Positions 17,507 to 27,796 are shown, numbered from the stretch's first letter. The stretch: 64,000 nucleotides of DNA from Gluconacetobacter diazotrophicus PA1 5 (GCF_000067045.1 NC_010125.1:2594001-2658000), one strand, 5' to 3'. Notes: generated by a model from the sequence alone, not told the origin. Numbers and translations: made by a program.

Positions 17507-18241
17507 TTATTCCGTTTTGGAAACCATATCCGCCGGGCCCGGGCTCCGGTCCTTCAGGTTCCGGTACAGGTGATAGGACAGCAGGGTCTTCGCGTCGGTG
17601 CGGCCGATCCCGGGGATCGCATCCAGGTCGATGATCCGCAGATGGATCGTTTCATGCTCGCAGGCATTGCCGGTCCGTCGCCCGTCCAGCGCCCGCATGG
17701 CCTGCGCGTCGATATCCAGATCGACGGCGTAGAGCGTGATCGCCTCGTCGCATCCGCCGGGCGACAGCCAGACGGTGGTCAGTTCGACCAGCATGTCGGC
17801 CCGCACGGTCAGGTCGGTGCCGACTTCCTCGGCCAGTTCGCGCAGGGCGGTGCTGACAAGCTGGCCGCCGTCCAGCATGCCGGCCGGCAGCGCCAGCAGG
17901 TCGGGGCAGGCCACCGGCAGGCGCGGCTCGCACGTCAGGATGGTCCGCGGGGGATGCCGGGACAGCAGCACCACCAGCACCGACACCGAATCCCCCCGCA
18001 GCAGGGCCGCGCCCGGGACCTGCCGCCCGGCATGCCAGGCGTCGGCCTCCACCAGAATGAAGCCCACCCTGTGTCCGAAGAAGACGACGTCCCGCACCGC
18101 CACGGCGCGCAGGTCGAACCGCGACGCGGCCTGCAGCAGCCAGCGCCGGAAATGCGGCGCGGCACGGACGTCGGCATGGCGATCCGGCGGGACCGAAACA
18201 GCGAAGGTGACCGGAATCCCGTCCATGTCCACCGTGTCCAT
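17507..18241 (-). CDS. Nudix hydrolase, ADP-sugar diphosphatase type
   Basis: A 244-residue Nudix protein. LPAGMLDGG and ALRELAEEVGTDL (about 115-140) form the Nudix box; the metal-binding RELxEExG half is intact, while the first half follows the LPAGMLD pattern of the plant NUDT14 ADP-glucose/ADP-ribose diphosphatase group rather than the canonical GX5E. The N-terminal half (FGHRVGFILVEADAWHAG, VPGAALLRGDSVSVLVVL) also fits that group. It would hydrolyse nucleoside-diphosphate sugars. It is leftward, 38 bp from the DUF3311 gene, with its own probable promoter before 18241. Confidence 0.8.
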   Translation of the reverse strand: MDTVDMDGIPVTFAVSVPPDRHADVRAAPHFRRWLLQAASRFDLRAVAVRDVVFFGHRVGFILVEADAWHAGRQVPGAALLRGDSVSVLVVLLSRHPPRTILTCEPRLPVACPDLLALPAGMLDGGQLVSTALRELAEEVGTDLTVRADMLVELTTVWLSPGGCDEAITLYAVDLDIDAQAMRALDGRRTGNACEHETIHLRIIDLDAIPGIGRTDAKTLLSYHLYRNLKDRSPGPADMVSKTE

Positions 18242-18265
18242 ACCGTCTGCCCCTCCAAAATCGAT

Positions 18266-19033
18266 TCAGGTCATTTTCAGGTGAAACATGACCGTGATAC
18301 GCGCCGACGCCGGCATGCGCCCCGACAGAACGGTGCAATGCACCGTCCGGCCGGCCGCCAGGGCCGCTTCGTCCAGATCGTCATAGCCGGTACTGCGCGC
18401 CAGTTCAGCATGGGCGACGGCCCCGTCGGGGCCGAGCTGCAACGACAGTTCGGCCTCCCCTTCTTCATGCAGTCGCCGCGCCATGGGCGGGTACCGGCCG
18501 GCCGGCCGGTCGCAGACCGGTGCCGCCGGGGGTGCCGGGGCCACCGGCTTCACGGGGGCAGCAGCCGGCTCCGGCGGGGAAAGCGGGGCGGGCTTTGCCG
18601 GGGCGGGGACCGGTACGGTCGCCTGCTGCCTCGCCACGCGCGGCGCGTGGGACGGCATCGCTCTGGGACGGGGTACGATCCGGTCGGCATCCCGGTCCGC
18701 CGGCATCACGGGCCGCGAAGGCGGGGTGTCGGGCCGGGGCCCGGGCGGCGGCGGCTCCGGCGGCGTGGCCGCCGGTGTGGGTGGGGGCGGCTTTGGCGCG
18801 GCGACGGGGGGCAGGAAATACATTTCCACCACGCGCGCCATGGACGGCACCGGAATCGGCCGCCCCCACGGGAAGACGACCAGCCCGAAAAGGCCATGGA
18901 GCAGCAGCGCCGCGACCATCACCGCCGGGACCAGGCCGCGCGACGCGGGCGCGGCCTGGCGCATCAGGCGGTCGCGCCGCCCCCGGTCCGGGACAGCGGC
19001 CGCGCGCATCACGGTGTCGGCTCCGTCACTCAT
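18266..19033 (-). CDS. TonB-like energy transducer
   Basis: A 255-residue TonB-type protein. A single N-terminal helix (about 35-55, VPAVMVAALLLHGLFGLVVF) anchors it in the inner membrane. Residues 60-175 are very rich in Pro, Ala and Arg, as in the periplasm-spanning part of TonB. The C-terminal domain (about 178-255) has RYPPMARRLHEEGEAELSL and the G-x-x-LDEAAL pattern typical of TonB. It would pass proton-motive force to outer-membrane receptors, most likely the copper receptor encoded divergently at 19724. No ExbB/ExbD genes accompany it, so it must borrow these. Start placed at the ATG giving MSDGADTV. Confidence 0.85.
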   Translation of the reverse strand: MSDGADTVMRAAAVPDRGRRDRLMRQAAPASRGLVPAVMVAALLLHGLFGLVVFPWGRPIPVPSMARVVEMYFLPPVAAPKPPPPTPAATPPEPPPPGPRPDTPPSRPVMPADRDADRIVPRPRAMPSHAPRVARQQATVPVPAPAKPAPLSPPEPAAAPVKPVAPAPPAAPVCDRPAGRYPPMARRLHEEGEAELSLQLGPDGAVAHAELARSTGYDDLDEAALAAGRTVHCTVLSGRMPASARITVMFHLKMT

Positions 19034-19129
19034 GGTCGCCAGAAAAGGCCGAACACGGCAATTTGACAACCACCGCCGCCGGGGGCGACAAGAGCGGCGA
19101 TCCGTAAAGAGGCATATCCGTCCGCTCCA

Positions 19130-19582
19130 TTGACGCGCGCCGCCCTTCCTGCGACACGGCCGATTTGCGGCCGCTGGCTGATCGTCGCGCTGACCCTGAT
19201 CGGCCTGCTGAGCCAGTTGCTGATCCAGAGCCGCGCACTGCCCGACGAGATGCCGCGCGCCACGATCGAACGCCTGACGGGCATCGATATCGCGTGCACG
19301 ATGCCGGCGCGCCCCCATGACGACGGCATGGCAGGCATGCGGATGGACGGGGCGCCGCAGGTGACACCCGACGGCCATCACCCTGCCGCTCCGGACCACG
19401 GCGATTCGTGCCCGCTCTGCCCGCTGCTGCATCTGCCGGTCGTGACGCTGACGACGCTGGCGTTCCTGCCGTTGCCGCCAATGGTGTGGGCACGGCCGCG
19501 CAGCCGCCCCGCCCAGCCACGGGCCCCGCCCGTGCGCGGCTGCGGACTGCCGCCGTCACGGGGGCCCCCTGCCGCTGCCTGA
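19130..19582 (+). CDS. DUF2946 protein, copper-associated
   Basis: A 150-residue protein read from a TTG start (the frame has no closer ATG that keeps the N-terminal helix). RWLIVALTLIGLLSQLLIQ is an export/anchor helix; the middle has a Met- and His-rich stretch (HDDGMAGMRMDG, DGHHPAAPDHGD) followed by CPLCPLLH, the hallmark of DUF2946. This family is often encoded beside copper receptors, and Met/His/Cys residues suit Cu(I)/Cu(II) binding. The C-terminal third is Pro/Arg-rich. It lies directly upstream of the TonB-dependent copper receptor and diverges from the TonB-like gene. Confidence 0.7.
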   Translation: MTRAALPATRPICGRWLIVALTLIGLLSQLLIQSRALPDEMPRATIERLTGIDIACTMPARPHDDGMAGMRMDGAPQVTPDGHHPAAPDHGDSCPLCPLLHLPVVTLTTLAFLPLPPMVWARPRSRPAQPRAPPVRGCGLPPSRGPPAAA

Positions 19583-19723
19583 CCCGTAGCGCCGACGGCC
19601 CACGCCACCCGAATGCCCAGACCACGCCCGCGCCCTGGTGCCCGCACCATGCCGCGTGGCCCATGCGGACAGGCGGGCATGACGCCGCCGGCTGACATCC
19701 CGTCAGTTCAGGACAGCCCATCC

Positions 19724-21889
19724 ATGTCACGTTTTCCCGCAGCCCCCTCGCCTGCCGAGGCGGCACTCTGCGGCTGCATCGTCGCCTTCTGCGCCCATGC
19801 CGCCCCGGCCCGCGCCGGCGATCCGGTAGTTACCCTGCCTTCGCTCTCGATCGAGGCCACGGATCTTCCATCGCTGGCGGACAGTCCGCTTTCCGCCTCC
19901 TCGCCCGGCGCCAGCGACCGCGCGGCCGCGCAACTCGGCAGCCCCGACGCCGTCGCCCTGTTCCACGACACGCCCGGCTTCAGCGCCTATTCGGCCGGCG
20001 GGATCTCGTCGCTTCCGGTGCTGAACGGCATGGCGGACGACCGGGTGGCGACCGTCGTCGACGGAGTGCGGATCAGCGCGGGGTGCCCCAATCACATGAA
20101 CCCCGCCATGTCCTATATCGACCCGGACAGCGTGCAGACCGCGACCGCGATCGCCGGGATCACGCCGGTCAGCCTGGGCGGCGACAGTACCGCCGGCACG
20201 GTCGATGTCGAGCGGCGCGACCCCCAATTCGCCCGGAAGGGCCAGGTCCTGGTCACCGGCCATGTCACCGGCAATTACCGCAGCAATGGCGGCGGGTCCG
20301 AGGCGTCGGGCACCGTCACGCTGGCGGACGACACGTTCAGCCTGCGCTACACGGCTTCCTACGCCCATGCCGGCGATTATCACGCGGGCGGCGACGGGGG
20401 CGTGGTGCGCTCGACCGATTACCTGACCTTCAACCATGCCGTGACCCTGGGCATGCACAAGGGCAACCATCTGCTGGCCCTGACGGCAGGCCAGCAGGAT
20501 ACCCCCTACGAGGGCTTTCCCAACCAGTACATGGACATGACCAACAACCGGTCGACCTACGTGAACGGCAAGTACGACGGCAGTTTCGACTGGGGCGACC
20601 TTGAGGTCCGGGGCTACTGGCAACGGGTCGATCACGTCATGGACATGCTGGGCGACAAGGGGGGCCATTCCCCCACCACCGGCATGCCCATGAACACCGA
20701 TTCCCGGATGGCGGGCTATACGCTCAAGGCGACCATCCCGCTGGGGCCGCGCGACACGCTCCGGCTCGGCAGTTCGTTCGATCATGACGGGCTGAACGAC
20801 TGGTGGCCGCCGTTGCAGGGCAGCATGATGATGGGACCGGGAACGTTCCATAACGTCAATAACGGCCACCGCGACCGGCTGGGGCACTACGCGGAATGGG
20901 AAGCACGCTGGACGCCCCGCCTGTCCACCCTGCTCGGGTTCCGCAACGACCTCGTCATGATGAATACCGGACCGGTCTCGCCCTATTCCTGGACCGGCAT
21001 GATGGCGGCGGCGGACGCCACGGCCGCCCGGGCGTTCAACGCGATGGACAGGGGCCGTACCGACGTCAATTTCGACGTCACGGCCCTGACGCGCTGGCAG
21101 GCGCTGGACAGCCTGACGATCGAAGGCGGCTATGCCCGCAAGACGCGCTCGCCCAACCTCTATGAACGCTATGCGTGGGGCCGGGGCGCCATGGCAACGA
21201 AGATGATCGGCTGGTTCGGCGACGGCAACGGCTATGTCGGCAACCCGAACCTGACGCCCGAAATCGCCAATACCGCCAGCATCACGATCGACTGGCACGA
21301 CCCGCACGGACAGGCATGGGACCTGAAGATCCAGCCCTACTACACCTACACGCATCACTATGTGAACGTCGTGCGCCTGGCGCAGTACAGCAACGGCACG
21401 TCGCTGCTGGAATTCGTCAACCATGACGCCCAGAGCTACGGCATCAATGCCTCCGGCTCGTACCGTCTGTGGAACACGGTCCGGTATGGCCAGGGCGACC
21501 TGGTCGGCACCGTCGACTGGGTGCGCGGGCAGGATCTGGTGACCCGTTCCGGCCTGTACCACCAGATGCCGGCCAACGGCATGGTCGGTGTGCACGAGAC
21601 GGTCGGAAACTGGACCGGCCGCGTCGAGATGACGTTCGTGAAATCGAAGGACACCGTCGACCGGCTGCGCAACGAGCCGCGCACGCCGGGCTATGCGCTG
21701 CTGGGCCTGGGGGGAAGCTATCGCTGGCGCTACCTGGCGCTCAACGCCGGCATCGATAATGTCATGAACCAGAAATATTATCTGCCGCTTGGGGGATTGT
21801 CGCTGGGCGACTACGACGCGACGGGCGTTCTCGGCCCGCTGAAGGGCATGGGCCGGTCGTTCAATGTCAGCCTGACCGGGTCGTTCTGA
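19724..21889 (+). CDS. TonB-dependent copper receptor (OprC/NosA type)
   Basis: A 721-residue outer-membrane receptor. An N-terminal signal sequence ends near AHAAPARAG; the plug follows with ATVVDGVRISAGCPNHMNPAMSYID, which matches the copper-receptor subfamily (TIGR01778-like), including the CxNHM metal-binding motif. Methionine- and histidine-rich external loops (SMMMGPGTFHNVNNGH, MDMLGDKGGHSPTTGMPM) fit copper binding. The barrel ends with a C-terminal Phe. It would import copper using TonB, encoded at 18266-19033. The start at 19724 was chosen because upstream sequence in frame lacks a signal peptide. It ends 4 bp from the convergent epimerase gene. Confidence 0.9.
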   Translation: MSRFPAAPSPAEAALCGCIVAFCAHAAPARAGDPVVTLPSLSIEATDLPSLADSPLSASSPGASDRAAAQLGSPDAVALFHDTPGFSAYSAGGISSLPVLNGMADDRVATVVDGVRISAGCPNHMNPAMSYIDPDSVQTATAIAGITPVSLGGDSTAGTVDVERRDPQFARKGQVLVTGHVTGNYRSNGGGSEASGTVTLADDTFSLRYTASYAHAGDYHAGGDGGVVRSTDYLTFNHAVTLGMHKGNHLLALTAGQQDTPYEGFPNQYMDMTNNRSTYVNGKYDGSFDWGDLEVRGYWQRVDHVMDMLGDKGGHSPTTGMPMNTDSRMAGYTLKATIPLGPRDTLRLGSSFDHDGLNDWWPPLQGSMMMGPGTFHNVNNGHRDRLGHYAEWEARWTPRLSTLLGFRNDLVMMNTGPVSPYSWTGMMAAADATAARAFNAMDRGRTDVNFDVTALTRWQALDSLTIEGGYARKTRSPNLYERYAWGRGAMATKMIGWFGDGNGYVGNPNLTPEIANTASITIDWHDPHGQAWDLKIQPYYTYTHHYVNVVRLAQYSNGTSLLEFVNHDAQSYGINASGSYRLWNTVRYGQGDLVGTVDWVRGQDLVTRSGLYHQMPANGMVGVHETVGNWTGRVEMTFVKSKDTVDRLRNEPRTPGYALLGLGGSYRWRYLALNAGIDNVMNQKYYLPLGGLSLGDYDATGVLGPLKGMGRSFNVSLTGSF

Positions 21890-21893
21890 ATCG

Positions 21894-22892
21894 TCAGGCG
21901 GCGTCGTACCAGTCGCGGTACCAGGCGACGAAGGCGTCGATCCCGTCCTGCAGCGCGGTGGCGGGACGATAGCCGGTCAGATGTTCCAGGATCGTGCAGT
22001 CGGCCCAGGTCCGGGGCACGTCGCCGGGCTGCATCGGCAGGTTGTGACGGATGGCCGTCCGCCCCGTCGCCCGTTCGATGGCGCCGATGAAATCGCCCAG
22101 GGCGACGGGCTGGCCATGGCCGACATTCACCACGCGGAACGGTGCGACCGGGCTGACGCCCCGCCGGGTGGGGGTCGTCACCGCCGGCGCGTGCGGCAGC
22201 AGGCGGCAGAGCGCCTCGACCACGTCGTCGATATAGGTGAAGTCCCGTTCCATCTGCGCGTTATTGTAGACGTCGATCGGGCGGCCGCCGAGGATGTTGC
22301 TGGTGAAGCGGAACAGCGCCATGTCCGGCCGCCCCCATGGGCCGTAGACGGTGAAGAACCGGCAGGCGGTGATCGGCAGCCCGTACAGGTGGGCATGGGA
22401 ATGACCGATCTCCTCGCACGCCTTCTTGGTCGCGCCGTAGAGGCTGAGCGGGTGATTGCAGGCCTGGTCCTCGGTAAACGGGCTCTCGGCGCTGGCCCCG
22501 TAGACCGACGAGGTCGAGGCCAGGACGAAATGCCGCACGCCCAGCGTCTTGATCGCTTCCAGCAGGTTATGGGTGCCCACGATGTTGGCGCTGATATAGG
22601 CGCCGGGATTTTCCAGGCTGTACCGCACCCCGGCTTGGGCGGCGAGGTGAATGACGATGTCCGGGCGCGCCTCGCGGCAGGTTTCCGCCAGCCGGACCGC
22701 ATCCTCCAGCATGAATTCGTGGCGGGTGAAACCGGGCCGCATGGCAAGGCGGTCGTGACGCTCGCGCTTCAGCGCCACGTCGTAATAGGCGGTGATCCCG
22801 TCGATGCCCGTGACCTCATGCCCGTCATCCAGCAGCCGGCATGCCACATGGAAACCGATGAATCCCGCCGTGCCGGTCATGAGAATACGCAA
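21894..22892 (-). CDS. UDP-glucuronate 4-epimerase
   Basis: A 332-residue short-chain dehydrogenase/epimerase. GTAGFIG at 7-13 binds NAD; the catalytic set is Ser/Thr in STSSVYG (126-132), Tyr152 and Lys156 in YGATKK. YDVALKRERHDRL near 37-49 and FTYIDDVVEAL near 225 are typical of UDP-glucuronate 4-epimerases (LpsL/Gae type), which make UDP-galacturonate for surface glycans. Translation starts at TTG, five bases after a strong GGGGAGG site. UDP-glucuronate would come from the UDP-glucose dehydrogenase at 47637. Closely related UDP-sugar epimerases cannot be excluded. Confidence 0.85.
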   Translation of the reverse strand: MRILMTGTAGFIGFHVACRLLDDGHEVTGIDGITAYYDVALKRERHDRLAMRPGFTRHEFMLEDAVRLAETCREARPDIVIHLAAQAGVRYSLENPGAYISANIVGTHNLLEAIKTLGVRHFVLASTSSVYGASAESPFTEDQACNHPLSLYGATKKACEEIGHSHAHLYGLPITACRFFTVYGPWGRPDMALFRFTSNILGGRPIDVYNNAQMERDFTYIDDVVEALCRLLPHAPAVTTPTRRGVSPVAPFRVVNVGHGQPVALGDFIGAIERATGRTAIRHNLPMQPGDVPRTWADCTILEHLTGYRPATALQDGIDAFVAWYRDWYDAA

Positions 22893-23081
22893 CAGAACCT
22901 CCCCGTCCGGTTTCAGCCCATATAGAGCGCGACGGCCGATGAGAAGCCCCGCCCGACACGGGCGAGCGTCCGGATGATTGAACGGATCGCAAACTTCACT
23001 TGCGGGGTCCGCTATCGGATAGGCCGCCCCGCTCCCTTATGGTAGCGGACAGGATCGGGCTTTGGGACGAGGATACGGGAC

Positions 23082-23966
23082 ATGACGGCCAACCGCTGGT
23101 TCATCGATAGCGAAACCGGACACCTGGACGACGTCCTGCTGTGCCCGCCGACCTATTACGACTGGATTCCCAGCAACGACATCGCGGTCCTGAGCCTGGA
23201 AAATGGCCTGAAGCCCGAGCATCACGCCGTACAGAAGCAGTTCGACGAAATGGTCGACTGCCTGCGCAGCGCCGGCGTGACCTGCCATTTCCTGACGCCG
23301 CAACCCGGCCTGCCTTATCAGGTCTATACCCGCGACAGTTCGCAGACGACCCCCTTCGGCACCGTCGTCACCAGCCTGTTCCGCCACGAGCGCAAGGACG
23401 AGAAGGCGCAGATCGAAGCCTTCTACGGCGCGGGCGAGATCTGGAAGACCGCCGGGAAGGGCACCGCCGGGGGTCATGTCGAAGGCGGCGACATCCATGT
23501 CATCCGCCCCGGCCTGCTGGCGGTGGGCGTCACCGGCACGCGCACCGACACGGCGGGCGCCCGCGAATTCACCGGCTGGTTCGACGAGGCCGGATGGCAG
23601 ACGCGGATGATCCGGTTCTCGGACCATTTCCTGCATCTGGACGTGGTGTTTACGATGGTCGCGGAAAACCTGGCCCTGGTGGCACCCGACGCCCTGGCCG
23701 ACGCGGACCTGGACTGGTTCCGCGACCAGGGCATCCGCCTGCTGCCCGTCACGTACAAGGAAGCGATGCGCGACATGGCCTGCAACGTGCTGGCGCTGGG
23801 CGACGGACGGGTGGTCAGCCCGCGCCATTCCACCCGCGTCAACGCGATGCTCCGCGCGGAAGGCCTGACGGTGCTGGACCCGGAACTGGACCAGTTTTCC
23901 CAGGGGGGCGGCAGCATCCATTGCATGACGATGCCGCTGCGCCGCCGGTCGCTCCTGCGCGGCTGA
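23082..23966 (+). CDS. DDAH/arginine deiminase-type amidinohydrolase
   Basis: A 294-residue guanidino-modifying enzyme of the DDAH/arginine deiminase superfamily. YTRDSS (about 85-90), GGHVEGGDI (about 127-135), HFLHLDVVF (about 176-184) and SIHCMTMPL with Cys281 are the substrate-binding and catalytic blocks (Cys nucleophile, His, Asp/Glu). It would hydrolyse methylated arginine, arginine or a related guanidine; the exact substrate cannot be told. The next gene is convergent, 3 bp away. The gene is monocistronic, preceded by about 190 non-coding bases shared with the divergent epimerase. Confidence 0.85.
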   Translation: MTANRWFIDSETGHLDDVLLCPPTYYDWIPSNDIAVLSLENGLKPEHHAVQKQFDEMVDCLRSAGVTCHFLTPQPGLPYQVYTRDSSQTTPFGTVVTSLFRHERKDEKAQIEAFYGAGEIWKTAGKGTAGGHVEGGDIHVIRPGLLAVGVTGTRTDTAGAREFTGWFDEAGWQTRMIRFSDHFLHLDVVFTMVAENLALVAPDALADADLDWFRDQGIRLLPVTYKEAMRDMACNVLALGDGRVVSPRHSTRVNAMLRAEGLTVLDPELDQFSQGGGSIHCMTMPLRRRSLLRG

Positions 23967-23969
23967 GGG

Positions 23970-24302
23970 CTATTCCATCTCGACGCGGCTTTCCACTTCG
24001 CGCCACAGATGAATGTACTGCCCGGTGTCGAAGCGGGGCTTGATGAACATGCGCCGTACCGCCCGTATCCCCGTGGGCGTGAAATAGGCCCGCGGCGGCG
24101 GTTCGTCCTCCGACACCTGCAACAGCCCACGCGCCACCAGGCCGCGGATCGAGGCCGGGATACGGGGGCGCCCGCAGCAGGGCCCGCTTTTCCAGATCGG
24201 CAGGATAATCCCGTCCGACAACGATGGATTGTGCCCGGAATAGGTTCCGAAGGACCAGCGAATAAACCGCTCCTCGGACCGGGTCAGACCTGTCTCACCC
24301 AT
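23970..24302 (-). CDS. Hypothetical protein, possible winged-helix
   Basis: A 110-residue protein (from MGETGLTRSEERF). The RGLVARGLLQVSEDEPPPRAYFTPTGIRAVRRMF region looks like the recognition helix and wing of a small winged-helix DNA-binding protein, but no family is recognised. The longer frame to 24401 would add a basic, low-complexity N terminus and is less likely. It diverges from the MFS gene at 24531 and could regulate it; this is only positional. Confidence 0.45.
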   Translation of the reverse strand: MGETGLTRSEERFIRWSFGTYSGHNPSLSDGIILPIWKSGPCCGRPRIPASIRGLVARGLLQVSEDEPPPRAYFTPTGIRAVRRMFIKPRFDTGQYIHLWREVESRVEME

Positions 24303-24530
24303 ATGTTCTGCTCGCGTTCTTGTTTTTATTATGCGCGCCGATCGGGCCGGCTTCGGGCCCGGTCCCATTTTCAGTTGCATCCGCCTTCTGATGCAACCCA
24401 TTCTTTATCTTTTGTCATAGTCGGCGCAACCAGGATTCCGGACAGCCCTGCCCTTTCTCCTTGACAAGGCAGGCGCAAGGCGGGCCGTTCTGCCCGCCCG
24501 ACCCTTTCCCAAGCCCGGATCGCGCCCGCC

Positions 24531-25856
24531 ATGCCTGAATTCCCTCCCCCGCAAACGGGCAGCCTGACCTGGGGGGAATTGCGCACCCTGGCCCTCGCCG
24601 CGCTGGGCGGGGCGCTGGAATTCTATGATTTCGTGATCTTCGCCTATTTCGCGAAAATCATCGCCCAGCATTTCTTCCCCGCGATCCAGCCCGACTGGCT
24701 GCGCCAGACCGAGACGTTCGGCCTGTTCGGGGCAGGATACCTGGCCCGGCCGCTGGGCGGGGTGGTCATGGCGCATTTCGGCGACAGGCACGGGCGCAAG
24801 AAAATGTTCGCCTTCAGCGTCCTGCTGATGGCGGCCCCCACCCTGCTGATGGGGCTTCTGCCCGGTTTCGGCACGCTGGGCATCGGCGCCCCGCTGGCCC
24901 TGCTGCTGCTGCGCATGGCACAGGGGGCCGCGATCGGCGGCGAGGCGCCGGGCGGCTGGGTCTTCGTGGCCGAACATGCCAGCGCCGGACGCACCGGACT
25001 GGCCTGCGGGCTGCTGACCGGCGGACTGACGGCCGGGATGCTGATCGGCTCGCTGGTGGCGCTGGGCCTGAACCTGGCCCTGCCGCCCGCCGCGATCGTC
25101 GCATGGGGATGGCGCCTGCCCTTCATCCTGGGCGGCATCTTCGGCCTGATCGCCATGAAACTGCGCCGCTGGCTGGAGGAAACGCCGGTCTTTACCGAGA
25201 TGCACGCGCGGGATGCGCTGGCGCGGCAGACGCCGCTGGTCGCGGTGCTGCGCACCTGCCGCCGGGCGGTCATCCTGTCCATCATCGGCACCTGGACGCT
25301 GACGGCCGCGATCGTCGTGCTGCTGCTGATGATGCCGTCGCTGCTGCAGACGCTGTACGGTTTTTCCCCCGCCCGCACCATGGATGCCAGCCTGGTCGCG
25401 ACCTTGTCCGTCACCGTCGCTTCGGTCGTGATCGGCGCGGCCACCGACCGGTGGGGCCTGCGCGGAATGATCCCCCCGGTGGTCGGGCTGCTGATCGCGG
25501 GGGCATGGGGGCTGTATGCGCTGGCCCCCGCCCATCCCGGCTGGTTCCTGCCGCTGGCCGCGCTGGCGGGTATCGGCGCGGGATACGTCAGCCTCGTGCC
25601 GATCGCGATGGTGCGGGCCTTTCCCGCTGCCGTGCGGTTTTCCGGGCTGTCCTTTTCCTACAACCTGTCATACGCCGTCTTCGGCGGGCTGACCCCGGCC
25701 TGCGTGTCGGCCCTGGTGGGGCATGACCCGCAGGCGCCCGCGCTGTATGTGATCGGGACGGCGCTGGCAGGGGGTGCCGCGCTGTGGGCCATGCCCGGCG
25801 CGAAACGGGACCTGACGCGGACGTGCCATGGACGGGAATCCCCCTTCCATGCATAA
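24531..25856 (+). CDS. MFS transporter, metabolite:H+ symporter type
   Basis: A 441-residue, 12-helix carrier of the MHS branch (ProP/ShiA/KgtP-like). [15 protein letters not shown] near 26-40 and [20 protein letters not shown] near 80-99 are the family's motifs; [18 protein letters not shown] is helix 5. It would import an organic acid, betaine or nucleobase by proton symport. Because the next gene, adenine deaminase, starts inside its last codons, the substrate may be a purine, which would be unusual for this branch. The last 20 residues are hydrophilic. Confidence 0.85.
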   Translation: MPEFPPPQTGSLTWGELRTLALAALGGALEFYDFVIFAYFAKIIAQHFFPAIQPDWLRQTETFGLFGAGYLARPLGGVVMAHFGDRHGRKKMFAFSVLLMAAPTLLMGLLPGFGTLGIGAPLALLLLRMAQGAAIGGEAPGGWVFVAEHASAGRTGLACGLLTGGLTAGMLIGSLVALGLNLALPPAAIVAWGWRLPFILGGIFGLIAMKLRRWLEETPVFTEMHARDALARQTPLVAVLRTCRRAVILSIIGTWTLTAAIVVLLLMMPSLLQTLYGFSPARTMDASLVATLSVTVASVVIGAATDRWGLRGMIPPVVGLLIAGAWGLYALAPAHPGWFLPLAALAGIGAGYVSLVPIAMVRAFPAAVRFSGLSFSYNLSYAVFGGLTPACVSALVGHDPQAPALYVIGTALAGGAALWAMPGAKRDLTRTCHGRESPFHA

Positions 25857-27573
25857 AAATACCATGAGCAGGACATCGCCCGACATCATCGCCCGCCGCA
25901 TCCGCCAGGGAAGTGGACAGGAACCGCCTGACCTGGTGGTCCGCGACGTCCGCCTGTTCGACCTGGTCACCGGCGACCTGATCCCGACCGACATCGCGAT
26001 CTGCGGCGATACCATCGTCGGCATGCTGGACCGCTACCAGGGACCGAACGTGATCGAGGGGAACGGGCGCGTCGTCGTTCCCGGTTTCATCGACACCCAC
26101 CTGCATGTCGAATCGTCGCTGGTCACGCCATTCGAATTCGAACGCTGCGTGCTGCCGCACGGGGTAACGACCGCGATCTGCGACCCGCACGAAATGGCCA
26201 ACGTGCTGGGCACCGACGCATTGCGCTATTTCCTGGACGCCGCGACGCGCATGGTCATGGACCTGCGGGTCAACCTGTCCAGTTGCGTGCCGTCCTCCTC
26301 GGTCGAGACCTCGGGCGCGAACCTGGGCGCCGATGACCTGACGCCCCTGATGGACCACCCCAAGGTCATCGGACTGGCGGAAGTCATGAACATGCCCGGC
26401 GTACTGGCCGGCGATCCGGATTGCCTGGCCAAGCTGGCGGCATTCTCGGGCCGGCATATCGACGGGCATGCGCCGCTGATGCGCGGCCGCGCGCTGAACG
26501 GCTACCTGGCGGCCGGTATTTCCACCGACCACGAAGCCACCCGCGCCGACGAGGCGCTGGAAAAGATCCGCAAGGGCATGACCGTGCTGATCCGCGAGGG
26601 ATCGGTCTGCAAGGATCTGGCGGCGCTGGCCCCGCTGCTGACGGTCGAGACGTCGCCCTTCCTGGCCTTCTGTACCGACGACCGCAATCCGCTGGAAATC
26701 GCGCATGAGGGGCATATCGATTTCCTGATCCGCAGCGCGATCGCGCGCGGCGTTCCGCCGCTGGCGGCCTATCGCGCCGCCAGCCTGACGGCGGCGCGCG
26801 CCTTCGGGCTGGCCGATCGCGGCATGCTGGCCCCGGGCCGGCGCGCCGACATCGTGTTCCTGGACGACCTGGAAACCTGCCAGGTCTCGGACGTTCTGGC
26901 CGGCGGCCGGCCGATCGGTCCGGCCCTGGAGCAGCGCCGGACGATTCCGGCGCCGGGGCGCGACAGCGTGATCCTGCGGCGCCCGGTCACGGCGGAGGAT
27001 TTCACGGTTTCGGGGTCCGGGACCGGTCACCCGGTCATGGGCATCATCCCGGGCCAGATCATCACCGATTTCCTGACCCTGGACCTGTCGGCGCGGCACG
27101 GCAGGGTCGAAGCCGATTGCGACCGGGACGTGGCCAAGGTTGCCGTGGTGGCGCGGCATGGGCTGAACGGGAATATCGGCCGGGGCTTCGTCCGGGGCTT
27201 CGGATTGCGGCGCGGGGCGCTGGCGTCCTCGGTCGGGCACGATGCCCATAATATCTGCGTCGTCGGCGCCGATGACGGCGACATGGCCGTCGCGGTCAAT
27301 CGCCTGGCCGAAATCGGCGGCGGCTTCGTGATCGTCCAGGACGGGCAGGTGCGCGCGGAACTGCCCCTGCCGATCGCCGGGCTGATGAGCGATGCACCGT
27401 TCGAGACCGTGCGCGACCAGTTGGAGACCCTGCGCGCGGCAACCCGCGCCATGGGCGTGACGCTGGAAGAACCGTTCCTGCAACTGGCCTTCCTGCCGCT
27501 GCCGGTCGTGCCGCATCTGAAGATCACCGATCACGGACTGGTCGATGTCGGGCAAATGCGGGTGATCGGCTGA
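25849..27573 (+). CDS. ade: Adenine deaminase
   Basis: A roughly 574-residue metal-dependent amidohydrolase. [20 protein letters not shown] (about 80-99) carries the HxH metal site and is diagnostic for adenine deaminase; [26 protein letters not shown] and [10 protein letters not shown] hold further metal ligands; the C-terminal [16 protein letters not shown] block is also typical. It converts adenine to hypoxanthine for purine salvage. Possible starts are 25828, 25849 and 25864; I chose 25849 without a clear ribosome-binding site, since all overlap or abut the MFS gene and translational coupling is likely. Confidence 0.9.
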   Translation: MHKNTMSRTSPDIIARRIRQGSGQEPPDLVVRDVRLFDLVTGDLIPTDIAICGDTIVGMLDRYQGPNVIEGNGRVVVPGFIDTHLHVESSLVTPFEFERCVLPHGVTTAICDPHEMANVLGTDALRYFLDAATRMVMDLRVNLSSCVPSSSVETSGANLGADDLTPLMDHPKVIGLAEVMNMPGVLAGDPDCLAKLAAFSGRHIDGHAPLMRGRALNGYLAAGISTDHEATRADEALEKIRKGMTVLIREGSVCKDLAALAPLLTVETSPFLAFCTDDRNPLEIAHEGHIDFLIRSAIARGVPPLAAYRAASLTAARAFGLADRGMLAPGRRADIVFLDDLETCQVSDVLAGGRPIGPALEQRRTIPAPGRDSVILRRPVTAEDFTVSGSGTGHPVMGIIPGQIITDFLTLDLSARHGRVEADCDRDVAKVAVVARHGLNGNIGRGFVRGFGLRRGALASSVGHDAHNICVVGADDGDMAVAVNRLAEIGGGFVIVQDGQVRAELPLPIAGLMSDAPFETVRDQLETLRAATRAMGVTLEEPFLQLAFLPLPVVPHLKITDHGLVDVGQMRVIG

Positions 27574-27762
27574 TCCACCGCCCCGGCGGCGGCATCGTGG
27601 AATAGTTCAACCTGTTGCAGATTCCGCCCCGGGCTCTTCATCACAGTTTGTCGTCTTCGGAAATACAACGACACCATCCTGAGAAATATCATATCGTAGA
27701 CCGCTCGACACCGGTCGTTTCGCCGGGCGATCGTCCCTTGTCATCCGCGATTCGGTAATGTA

Positions 27763-27783
27763 TGCGAATAATTCTTACTATCA
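27763..27783. promoter_or_regulatory. Probable Fur box
   Basis: TGCGAATAATTCTTACTATCA, 14 bases before the PepSY gene's start, agrees at about 15 of 21 positions with the alphaproteobacterial Fur/iron-box pattern TGCAAATGATTCTCATTTGCA. It is placed to block transcription or initiation of that gene when iron is plentiful. Identification is by eye. Confidence 0.5.
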
Positions 27784-27796
27784 GGGTTAAACGGGC

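Noticed and set aside
25588-27555. 655-codon leftward frame over adenine deaminase
   Set aside because: Low-complexity, Arg/Gln-rich translation; the rightward strand has diagnostic adenine deaminase motifs.
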